From NCBI GenBank assembly GCA_022822305.1, contig JAJEBY010000016.1, positions 1 to 64,000 on the forward strand: DNA of 64,000 bases, written 5' to 3'. Below the pieces are notes generated by a model. The model had not been told where the DNA came from, did not search any database, and saw only the letters and a program-made list of their open reading frames with translations. The translations under genes were made by a program, and so were the position numbers. The stretch comes from Anaerolineae bacterium (lineage in GTDB: Bacteria; Chloroflexota; Anaerolineae; Aggregatilineales; Phototrophicaceae). Of the stretch, positions 56,974 through 64,000 are shown piece after piece. Each line of letters begins with the position of its first letter. Position 1 is the stretch's first letter.

Positions 56974-58125
56974 TCACAATTCCTTGAAGGGATCAGCGGC
57001 ATCGCGCAGGCCGTCCCCGACGAAATTGAAAAGCAGCACCGTGGCGATTACGGCGAGCGCCGGCGTCAGCAGCCAGGGATACAAGGCGATATTGGAAATA
57101 TTTTGCGCGCCCTCGAGTAAGGTGCCCCAGCTGACCGCCGGCGGTCGAATGCCCAAGCCGAGGAAGCTGAGCGCGGTCTCGCCCAGGATCATGCCGGGGA
57201 TGGCGATGGTGATATTGACGATCAAGAAGCTGATGTAACCTGGCAGCAGATGTTCATAGATGATGCGCAAATCGCCGGCGCCCGCGATCTTGGCCGCCAT
57301 GATGTAGTCGTGTTCGCGCATTTCCAGCAGCTTTGCCCGCACGGCCCGCGCCAGCCCGGTCCAGGTCATGGTCGAAAGAATGATGGTGATGGCGAAGTAG
57401 GTGCGGGTGACGGGCCAATCGATGGGTACGATCGCCGCCAACGCAATCCAGAGCGGTATTTGCGGAATGGCGCTGAGGATCTCGGTGACGCGCATAATCA
57501 GGATATCGACCGCGCCGCCGTAAAAGCCGGAGATTCCGCCGAGCGTCGCGCCCAGGAAAAAGCTCAAGAAAACGCCGACCAGGCCGATGGTCAAGCTGAT
57601 GCGGCTGGCCGCCAGAATGCGCGAGAACACATCGCGCCCGAGATGATCCGAACCCAGCAGGAATACTTTGCCCTCGCCGGCGTCAAACAGGCGCCAATCC
57701 ATGTCGATGCGTCCCCAGAAGCGATAGGGCTCGCCGCGCGTGAAAAAGCGGATGCGGTGAATGGTCTCTACATCTTCGGTATAGATGCGCTCGAATGTAT
57801 CGAGGTTCAGTTCATATTTGAGGCCGTAGACAAAGGGACCGACGAAATTGCCCTGCGAATCAAAAAAGTGGACGGGCGTCGGTGGCGTGTTCACGAAGCC
57901 TTGATGCTGCGTCACTGCGCGATACGGCGTCCATAACTCATAGGTAAAGGCCAAAAAATACATAATGATCAGGATGATGCCGGAAATCAGCGCCAGGCGA
58001 TGTCTTCTGAACCGGCGCCAGATCAACTGCTGCTGGGAGGCGATATAGTAGCGCTCTTCGGCGGCGGAGATGCTGCTGACCGCGGCATTGGCGCTGGCGG
58101 GTTGATCGAAGGAGGCCGTGATTAT
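56974..58125 (-). CDS. Dpp/Opp-type ABC transporter permease (C subunit), probable ATA start
   Basis: A binding-protein-dependent permease with about six membrane helices and a large outward loop between helix 1 and 2. The coupling EAA loop is MREHDYIMAAKIAGAGDLRI; the family's SDHLGRDVFSRILAASRISL is present. The first canonical start in frame is TTG 58026, but the 33 codons before it, to an ATA at 58125, encode SSISAAEERYYIASQQQ, the typical cytosolic N-terminus of C subunits (EERYxxASQxQLxWxxFRxH). No ATG, GTG or TTG lies there. The ATA overlaps the B-subunit stop as ATAA, where ATGA would be usual, and AAGGGGG is five bases upstream. Confidence 0.9.
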   Translation of the reverse strand: MITASFDQPASANAAVSSISAAEERYYIASQQQLIWRRFRRHRLALISGIILIIMYFLAFTYELWTPYRAVTQHQGFVNTPPTPVHFFDSQGNFVGPFVYGLKYELNLDTFERIYTEDVETIHRIRFFTRGEPYRFWGRIDMDWRLFDAGEGKVFLLGSDHLGRDVFSRILAASRISLTIGLVGVFLSFFLGATLGGISGFYGGAVDILIMRVTEILSAIPQIPLWIALAAIVPIDWPVTRTYFAITIILSTMTWTGLARAVRAKLLEMREHDYIMAAKIAGAGDLRIIYEHLLPGYISFLIVNITIAIPGMILGETALSFLGLGIRPPAVSWGTLLEGAQNISNIALYPWLLTPALAVIATVLLFNFVGDGLRDAADPFKEL

Positions 58126-59120
58126 GTCGCCCCCTTTTCCATGCGGATGCGCGGGTCGTATAGCGACAGGAAGATATCGCCCAGGATGACGCCGATGACA
58201 GCCAGGATGCTCTGGATCATCAGAATGCTCGCGGCCAGCTCGACATCTTCTGATAGCAGCGAGCTGAAAAGCAGTGGACCCAGCGTGGGCAAATTGAGCA
58301 CGATGGCGACAATCGTTTGCCCGGAGATGAGGCGGGGCAGAATGTAGCCGATGGAATTCACGACCGGATTGAGCGCCAGTCGCACCGGGTATTTGAACAA
58401 CAGTTGGCGATAGCGCAGGCCTTTCGCGCGCGCGGTCACCACGTACTGCTGACCAAGTTCATCCAGCAGCGTGGCGCGCATGGTGCGGATCGTGCCCGCG
58501 GTCTGGGCGGTGACGATGACGATAATGGGAATCCACAGATGATTCAGCAGGTCAAGCGCTTTCGCAATAGACCACGGCTGCTCTTCCATGCCCGGCGAAT
58601 AAAGCCCGCCGATGCTCAATCCAAACGCCTTGTGAAAGACGAAGAGTAGAATCAAAGCCAGCAGGAAATTGGGCGTGGCCAGCCCGATGAAGCCGACCAA
58701 GGTCCAAAAATAATCGCCCGGGCTGTATTGGTTGACGGCGCTGTAGATGCCGATCGGCACGGCGATGGCGTAGGTCACAATCAAGGATATGACGGACAGC
58801 AGGAGGGTGGCGGCAATGCGCTCATTGATAAGTTTGATGACGGGCAAGCCGAGCAGCGAATGCCCCATATTGCCGCGCGCGAACTGTGTCGCCCAGATGA
58901 AGTACTGCACGTAAATCGGCTTGTCGAGCCCATACTGCGCGCGCAGCGCCGCTTCTTCCTCCTCAGTGATGATATCGCCTTGCGCTTGCCGCGCGTTGAC
59001 GATGCGGTCAACGGCGTCGCCGCGCGGAAGCTGCACAATCATGAAGACGAGGAAGCTGATGACAATCAGCACGAGAAAGGCGTAAATTAGGCGCTGGAGC
59101 AAATACTTGCCGAAGCTCAC
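58122..59120 (-). CDS. Dpp/Opp-type ABC transporter permease (B subunit)
   Basis: A 332-residue permease with about six membrane helices. N-terminal KYLLQRLIYAFLVLIVISFLVFMI is the family's first helix; the EAA loop is YVVTARAKGLRYRQLLFKYP, and the C-terminal GDIFLSLYDPRIRM is typical (LxxxxYxxxDPRIR). It forms the channel with the C subunit. The stop codon overlaps the next gene's inferred ATA start. It ends 119 bases before the substrate-binding-protein gene's stop, with a C/G palindrome between. Confidence 0.94.
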   Translation of the reverse strand: MSFGKYLLQRLIYAFLVLIVISFLVFMIVQLPRGDAVDRIVNARQAQGDIITEEEEAALRAQYGLDKPIYVQYFIWATQFARGNMGHSLLGLPVIKLINERIAATLLLSVISLIVTYAIAVPIGIYSAVNQYSPGDYFWTLVGFIGLATPNFLLALILLFVFHKAFGLSIGGLYSPGMEEQPWSIAKALDLLNHLWIPIIVIVTAQTAGTIRTMRATLLDELGQQYVVTARAKGLRYRQLLFKYPVRLALNPVVNSIGYILPRLISGQTIVAIVLNLPTLGPLLFSSLLSEDVELAASILMIQSILAVIGVILGDIFLSLYDPRIRMEKGAT

Positions 59121-59142
59121 GTCTGGCTTACCCGTCCCACGG

Positions 59143-59170
59143 CCCCTTCCCCCACTAGGGAAGGAAGGGG
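59143..59170. repeat. C/G-rich palindrome between SBP and permease genes
   Basis: CCCCTTCC and GGAAGGGG form an 8-bp stem around CCCACTAGGGAA, 70 bases after the binding-protein stop. In operons of this type such a hairpin can lower expression of the membrane subunits relative to the binding protein by protecting the upstream message. Confidence 0.5.
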
Positions 59171-59238
59171 CGTTTATTCAGCGATTGCGAAGTGTCCAAG
59201 CCCCTGACCCAAAGTGAGGGAGGGAATTGGGGCGGGGA

Positions 59239-61152
59239 CTAACTTTCGTCGATGTACCACTGCTCGACATGGAAGGGCGCATAGAAGTTGGTATCGGAGC
59301 CCCAGAACAAATCCTCGGTCGGCACGTTTCGCAATCGATTCGAAAAGATGACCGGCTTCGGCGTCAAGCCAACGGAGGGGATGATCGGCAGCTGCTCGCC
59401 CCAATACGCGAAGTACTCGGCGCCCAATGCCGCCGCTTCCGCGGAATCACTCGGATACTGGCTGAACTCGTCCCAAAGCGTATTGAGATCTTTGATGTAC
59501 TGGGGCGGTTCGATGCCTTCGCCGCCGCCGGACGAAATCCAGAGCGCCCACTGCGTCCCCCAATAGTGGCGAGACGGATCGTTGACGGCGAAGTGATCGG
59601 GCGTGCCGCGGCCGAAGAGCGTGGCGCGGCCGATATGCCACATGACCGTCATGAGCTCGTTGCTGATTTGCAGGTCGCTGATCAGATCGGGCGTGCCTTC
59701 CTGGCAGATCAATTCGATGCCGATGTCGACGTAGTCGCTGGCCATCATTTCGCAGCCGGGCTGATGAGAGGCCAAGCCGTGCGCGATGATCGTCATGCGC
59801 TCGCCATTCGACATCAAACGGAAACCGGCGTCATCGCGCTCGGTCAAGCCGAGACCATCGAGCAACGCATTGGCCTTATCCGGATGATATTCGATTTTCT
59901 CGCTGAACCAGTCGTTGTTGAACCAGGGCAGGGTCTTCAGTGGCGTGGCCGGATGCGGCGCCGCCAATCCGAAGAAGAGCACATCGTTCATCTCGTCGCG
60001 GTCAATGCCCATTGACAAGGCAATGCGGAAATCGGCGCTCTGGAAGAGCGCGCGCACCACGTCATCGGGGTAATTCTGGTTCAGGAAGAGCGAGAATTCC
60101 GAAGGACGCAGCGATTGCGCGATATAAGTGGTGAAGTCGCCATTTTCTTCTTCGGCGCGGTATAGCCGCAGATCGGACGGGCGCGTATAGCGCGCGCCAA
60201 AGTCCAGCTCGCCCGCCGACAAACGCAAGGCGTAGATGTCTTGATCGCCCGCCAGCGTCACCTCGATGTTGTCCATATAGGGCAGTTGATTGCCCGCTTC
60301 ATCGACTTGATGGAAGTAGGGATTGCGCTCCAGCAGCACGCGGTCGCTCTCGATGATGATAGGCGTCCAGCTGTCCACGTAGGGGCGGTTGATATCCTGC
60401 GCCGACAGGTTGTAGCCCTGCGCGCGCTTGCCGTTCAGCAGATCGACCCAACGCTCCAGCCCGGCCTCTTCCGCCATCGCTTGCGCGTCGTCGTTGTACT
60501 TTCCGTGGAATTGCTGCAGCCAATGCGACGGACCGAAGAGGCTGTTGTCGCCCGAGAAATGGGTCCGCCCGAAGCTGTCCATCGCGATAGGATAGGGAAT
60601 CGCCCAGGTATAGCTGAAGGTGGTATCGTCAATGACTTCAAAGGTCGCGACCTCGCCGCCAGCCCGCCAGAAACCGCCGGGACCGTTGGGGCTGATATCG
60701 GGATCGTTCATGATATCTTCCCAATGCCAGCGGAAATCTTCGGTATTGAAGTCGTCGCCATCGGACCATTTCAGGCCGTCGCGCAGCGTGATCGTCAACG
60801 TGCGATTGCCATTGGACCATTCCCAGCTCTCAGCCAAATCGGCTTGGTATTCGCTGGCGGTGAAGTTATAGCGGAAGAGCCCGGTATGGCGGATGCGCAG
60901 GCCTTCATCGAGGCGTTCGCCAATATCGCCAAAGCGCAGCGTGCCGCCGTACGAGCCGATTTCGCTAACGACCGGAATGACTTTGGGATTGCTAGGCAGG
61001 CGTTCGTCGACGGATGGAAGTTCACCGGCCGCCACTCGTTCCGCGAGCATCGGCGCTTCCGCATACATCATGTCCTGGGCAAGGGCAGAAGACATAGTTG
61101 CCAGCAGGACAAAGACAACTAGGGCAATAGTGAAAAGGCGTCTGACATTCAT
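59239..61152 (-). CDS. Extracellular substrate-binding protein (SBP family 5)
   Basis: A 637-residue exported binding protein of the DppA/OppA class. It has a signal peptide (LFTIALVVFVLLATMSSALA|Q) and the cluster-C signature near residue 90-130 (SEYQADLAESWEWSNGNRTLTI-like, LKWSDGDDFNTEDFRWHW). No lipobox is seen, so it may be free or held otherwise. These proteins bind peptides, but several in Thermotogae and other thermophiles bind oligosaccharides. AGGAG at 61163-61159 is six bases before ATG 61152. It is the first gene of the transporter operon. The sulfatase gene upstream ends 277 bases away. Confidence 0.94.
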   Translation of the reverse strand: MNVRRLFTIALVVFVLLATMSSALAQDMMYAEAPMLAERVAAGELPSVDERLPSNPKVIPVVSEIGSYGGTLRFGDIGERLDEGLRIRHTGLFRYNFTASEYQADLAESWEWSNGNRTLTITLRDGLKWSDGDDFNTEDFRWHWEDIMNDPDISPNGPGGFWRAGGEVATFEVIDDTTFSYTWAIPYPIAMDSFGRTHFSGDNSLFGPSHWLQQFHGKYNDDAQAMAEEAGLERWVDLLNGKRAQGYNLSAQDINRPYVDSWTPIIIESDRVLLERNPYFHQVDEAGNQLPYMDNIEVTLAGDQDIYALRLSAGELDFGARYTRPSDLRLYRAEEENGDFTTYIAQSLRPSEFSLFLNQNYPDDVVRALFQSADFRIALSMGIDRDEMNDVLFFGLAAPHPATPLKTLPWFNNDWFSEKIEYHPDKANALLDGLGLTERDDAGFRLMSNGERMTIIAHGLASHQPGCEMMASDYVDIGIELICQEGTPDLISDLQISNELMTVMWHIGRATLFGRGTPDHFAVNDPSRHYWGTQWALWISSGGGEGIEPPQYIKDLNTLWDEFSQYPSDSAEAAALGAEYFAYWGEQLPIIPSVGLTPKPVIFSNRLRNVPTEDLFWGSDTNFYAPFHVEQWYIDES

Positions 61153-61429
61153 ACGGTTCTCCTATAGGAAAATTGCAAATTTGATGTGCGAATTTGGACT
61201 CAAAGTTTGTCGGTCGGTCACCCCCTTCGCTTGGCTGCGCTTGCGCGCAAACGACACTCTAGCGTCTTACCCATTGAAAGTCTGAGCCGCGGGAAGCATG
61301 CATCTTTCGCGACTCCGGACAATGATAACTTAAAAGCAACCATTTTCGCCATTACTTTCCGTGAATGCGATTTCATTAGTCAAAGATTGAATCGCGCTCG
61401 GCCTGAGCGTTGACGCGGCAAAGCATGCG
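61153..61429 (-). promoter_or_regulatory. Leader/promoter region of the transporter operon
   Basis: This 277-base gap between the sulfatase stop and the binding-protein start must hold the operon's main promoter. TTGACT and TATCAT hexamers occur but not with standard spacing. The only sure element is the AGGAG at 61159-61163. The DNA is mixed in composition, with no gene and no clear terminator for the sulfatase gene. Confidence 0.4.
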
Positions 61430-62890
61430 CTAGTGTAGGCCAAGGCGTTGAAATTGCTCTTCCGGACAATCCGCATGTTTCATGCCTTGCGCGAGCAAGT
61501 CACGCATGCGTTGTTCCGCGGCGCCGCCACACAGGTCATGCAACTGTCGATAGTCTTCGGAGATGTTGAAGCACTTGTTTTCGAAGATTTCGTCATGTAT
61601 TCCGAATTCAGGAACACCGGGCACACGCATGACCGGTACGTCCGTGTAGGGCAGAAATTTTCCGAATTCCGCGTCTTTAATTCGGTGGGCGTTCATCCGG
61701 TGATGGTATTCCGTGGGCATGAGGAAGTAGTGATAAAGGGGCCCATTGTCACGGGAAGCCGGGCCGCGGAAATAGACGTATTCGCCGTCTGTCACGTTGA
61801 CGGCCTTGCCATACCAACCGAAGAGCGCGGTTTCATGTTCCTGTGCGGAATTGTTCTCGGCGATATCCAGAAAGGATCTGCCATGAATGGGATGCTCAAC
61901 CGACGCAGCAAAGTACTCGACCAGTGTTGGAAACATGTCGATATTCTGGGTCAATTGCTGGCGCCGTTCTCCAGCATTGGCGCTGCCGGGCAGGTGTACG
62001 AACAGGGGAATATGCGCGATCTCGTTCCAGGCGTGACAGGCGTTTTTGCCCATATGTCCGTGGTCGCCGAACATGAGACCGTGATCGGTTGTGAAGATGA
62101 TCAGCGTGTCGTCCCAGCCATTCTGCCTATCGATCTCATCGAGAAGCGTACCCAGCCATTTGTCGGTCATCTGCAGTAAATTGGCGTATCGTCTTCTGTC
62201 TTCATAGAACGCCTCTAGCTTTTCCGGATCGATTCCATCCGGCAAGGCGGCAATTGGAAAAAGCTCTCGCAAGTCCTCGCCATAGATGCTGTCATAGGCT
62301 TCCGGGTAGTCCATGGGCGCATGAGGATCGAAGGCTTCAACCCAGAGCAGATAATTGTCGGAATCTTCATTCCGCCGCAACCAATCGGCAGCGCCTTTCA
62401 AGGTCTGGGGCGAGGGGAAATCCAGGTCGGTCACAAATCGTTGCCGATTGCGAATCATGGCGTCCCGGTTCCAGGTCAGGGTTGGATCGAGATTGTCTTC
62501 AGGACGGATCTTGGCCGGCATGGGATCAAACTCTTGTCCGCGATAGGACTGCCAGGTACTAAACGTCGTGGCATAGAATTCGCCGCCGCCTTGGAAATAG
62601 TGGTAATGATCGGTCTCGATATGACTATGAATGCCGGCATGCGCGAGCACGTGAGGCAGAGGGATATCGAAGGGTTCCAGACCACCCCAGCCGCGTTCGA
62701 GGAAATTGTAACGTCCGGTCAGCATATCGCGCCGGGCGGGCATGCAGGGCGCGGATCCGATCCAGTGATTATCGAAAACTATGGATTTCGCCGCCAGCCG
62801 GTCCATATTGGGAGTGGTGATTATCTCATTGCCATACGGGCTCAAGAAGTAGCGGCAGAGGGTATCGAAAAGAATCACAATCGCTTTCAT
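61430..62890 (-). CDS. Sulfatase (formylglycine type)
   Basis: A 486-residue alkaline-phosphatase-fold sulfatase that removes sulfate esters. The modified-cysteine motif C-x-P-x-R is present as APCMPARRDMLTGR with Cys49, which must be turned to formylglycine. Metal ligands appear in the start VILFDTLCRYF and in IIFTTDHGLMFGDHGHMGKN. No signal peptide: it should act in the cytoplasm on imported or internal sulfated compound. No sulfatase-modifying enzyme gene is in the window. It precedes the transporter operon in the same direction, so a sulfated substrate is a fair guess. Confidence 0.93.
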   Translation of the reverse strand: MKAIVILFDTLCRYFLSPYGNEIITTPNMDRLAAKSIVFDNHWIGSAPCMPARRDMLTGRYNFLERGWGGLEPFDIPLPHVLAHAGIHSHIETDHYHYFQGGGEFYATTFSTWQSYRGQEFDPMPAKIRPEDNLDPTLTWNRDAMIRNRQRFVTDLDFPSPQTLKGAADWLRRNEDSDNYLLWVEAFDPHAPMDYPEAYDSIYGEDLRELFPIAALPDGIDPEKLEAFYEDRRRYANLLQMTDKWLGTLLDEIDRQNGWDDTLIIFTTDHGLMFGDHGHMGKNACHAWNEIAHIPLFVHLPGSANAGERRQQLTQNIDMFPTLVEYFAASVEHPIHGRSFLDIAENNSAQEHETALFGWYGKAVNVTDGEYVYFRGPASRDNGPLYHYFLMPTEYHHRMNAHRIKDAEFGKFLPYTDVPVMRVPGVPEFGIHDEIFENKCFNISEDYRQLHDLCGGAAEQRMRDLLAQGMKHADCPEEQFQRLGLH

Positions 62891-62995
62891 GCGGATTTCC
62901 TAATTGGTTGCTCAGATCACTATTCGATAGGGTTTCATCTTGATGGCAAACGTTCAAATGTCTCGGCCCAGATCGGAAGTTGTACCGCCAGACAT

Positions 62996-64000
62996 TTACG
63001 CAATCGCATGGACGAATCCGTCTGCCGCCAGCGCGTAGACCTTGTCGCGATAAATGCAGAGCGTCGCTTCTTCGACGCGATGCCCGAGTTGGTAGATCCA
63101 GTGTGGTTTGCCGGTTTCTTCGTCGAGACAGTAGAAGAAGGGCGAATTCCCCGATGCGACATAAACGCGGCCATTGGCAACAGCGGGCGCCGACAGCCCT
63201 CCGCCGTCCGGATAGGTCCAGAGTATTTCGGCCGTCTCCGGATCGACGCAATAGACTGTTGAAAACAGGGGTACGCCGAACAAGCCCGGCGCTCCGCGTG
63301 ACGTGAAAAACGCGCGACCGCCATGGAATGCGGGCGTGGCATTGAAGTTCAGGAAGACGCCTTTCTTGGCATCGCTGGTGACCCCGTCATTGAGGAGTTG
63401 GCCGGATTGGGCATCCAGACAGTTGAAGATGTTGCGGTGGTTGGGCAGGTAGACTTTTCCGTCGAATGCGATCAGGGTGCCGGAATCGAGCATGGTTCCG
63501 CTGGCCTTCCAGACGACCTCGCCGGTTTTCTTGTCAAATGCATAGACGGTACCGCTCCAGGATCCGAAGTAGACGAGGTCGCCGTCGATGGCCGGTTCGG
63601 CCGGGATCGACCGCGCGGTCGGGAACATCCAGACGATGTGGCCGGTTACCGCGTCAAGACAGACGGCGTATCCGCTGACGGTGGGCACGTATACCATGCC
63701 GTCGTCCACTGCTGCCGAGCCCCACACCCAGCCGCCCGGAAGCGTTTGTTTCCAGATCAGCGCGCCGTCTTCAGCATCGACGCAGTAGAAGAAGCGCTCG
63801 CCGCCTTGCTGACCGGCGAAGACTCTGCCATCGGCGCAGGCGGGCCCTACCGAGATTGCCGCGCCCATCTCGAACTTCCAGATCTCCTGGCCGGTATCGG
63901 CATTCACGGCGTGCAGGAATCCGGACGGCGTGCCGAAGTAGATCTTTCCGCGGTGGGCGGTAGGTTTCGATTGATAATAGGTGCCGCCGGATAGCTCGTC
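62996..64000 (-). CDS. PQQ/BamB-like beta-propeller protein, 5' end outside window
   Basis: At least 334 residues are visible; the frame remains open at base 64000, so the N-terminus is missing. It consists of PQQ-enzyme-type propeller blades with the repeat (V/I)YxGSxxGxxYAxDxxTGxxxW: KIYFGTPSGFLHAVNADTG, VYVPTVSGYAVCLDAVTG, VYFGSWSGTVYAFDKKTGEV, VYVASGNSPFFYCLDEETG. Such propellers occur in BamB and in PQQ dehydrogenases; no dehydrogenase catalytic motif is seen. It ends 105 bases before the sulfatase gene starts and reads the same way. Binding or scaffold role is likely. Confidence 0.85.
   Translation of the reverse strand, partial: DELSGGTYYQSKPTAHRGKIYFGTPSGFLHAVNADTGQEIWKFEMGAAISVGPACADGRVFAGQQGGERFFYCVDAEDGALIWKQTLPGGWVWGSAAVDDGMVYVPTVSGYAVCLDAVTGHIVWMFPTARSIPAEPAIDGDLVYFGSWSGTVYAFDKKTGEVVWKASGTMLDSGTLIAFDGKVYLPNHRNIFNCLDAQSGQLLNDGVTSDAKKGVFLNFNATPAFHGGRAFFTSRGAPGLFGVPLFSTVYCVDPETAEILWTYPDGGGLSAPAVANGRVYVASGNSPFFYCLDEETGKPHWIYQLGHRVEEATLCIYRDKVYALAADGFVHAIA

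Overview
The window is a gene-dense bacterial chromosome segment. It most resembles Chloroflexota of the Anaerolineae type. The GC-rich coding style, a zinc-ribbon bS18, several DUF4397/SH3/BNR-propeller proteins, Asp-Pro-Thr-rich secreted proteins, a Dpp-type ABC operon mixed with sugar-acid enzymes, and FHA genes beside a RodA/PbpA pair all fit. The assignment is inference: there is no rRNA in the window. No tRNA, rRNA, CRISPR array, prophage or replication origin was seen.

Layout. 0-2.9 kb is an accessory, decayed zone: the end of an IS3-like element, two vestigial C-terminal tails of a copper-type P1B ATPase, a small secreted cysteine protein, a DUF6414-like gene and a thicket of palindromic and tandem repeats. 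2.9-12.9 kb holds housekeeping genes: amidase, QueG, methyltransferase, CopZ-like protein, glutaryl-CoA dehydrogenase, UvrA and an MGT-type glycosyltransferase. 12.9-14.9 kb is an AT-richer two-gene insert resembling the RloA/RloB (AbiL-like) phage-defence pair. 15.0-19.6 kb has a giant BNR propeller protein and an MFS transporter. 19.7-24.5 kb is an envelope/cell-shape cluster (FhaA, FhaB, MTA phosphorylase, RodA/FtsW, PbpA-like) laid out like the actinobacterial fhaA-fhaB-pstP-rodA-pbpA locus. Its PbpA-like member has lost all three transpeptidase motifs. 24.7-26.8 kb carries a parvulin PPIase, bS18 and bS6.

26.9-35.6 kb is a tightly overlapped surface-glycan operon: GDP-mannose dehydratase and reductase, TatD, GT2, GT4, YfhO and an O-antigen-ligase-like protein. 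35.8-38.3 kb is a secreted DUF4397/SH3 protein. 38.4-44.2 kb is nucleoside/methyl-cycle salvage (AhcY, PfkB-type kinase, MtnA, pyrimidine-nucleoside phosphorylase) with a DsbA-like protein. 44.3-47.6 kb has MltG, a DUF3048 protein and a PIG-L deacetylase.

47.7-64 kb is one long leftward catabolic locus. It contains a PQQ-type propeller, a sulfatase, a complete Dpp/Opp-type ABC transporter (SBP, B, C, D, F) interleaved with two cytoplasmic sialidase-like propellers, then a cytochrome P450, a galactonate-dehydratase-type enolase, an RraA-like aldolase and a D-2-hydroxyacid dehydrogenase. Read together it suggests import and stepwise breakdown of a sulfated and possibly O-methylated or otherwise decorated sugar. 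That is the best candidate here for an undescribed pathway. Two genes in it appear to use ATA and ATT where an ATG would be expected.
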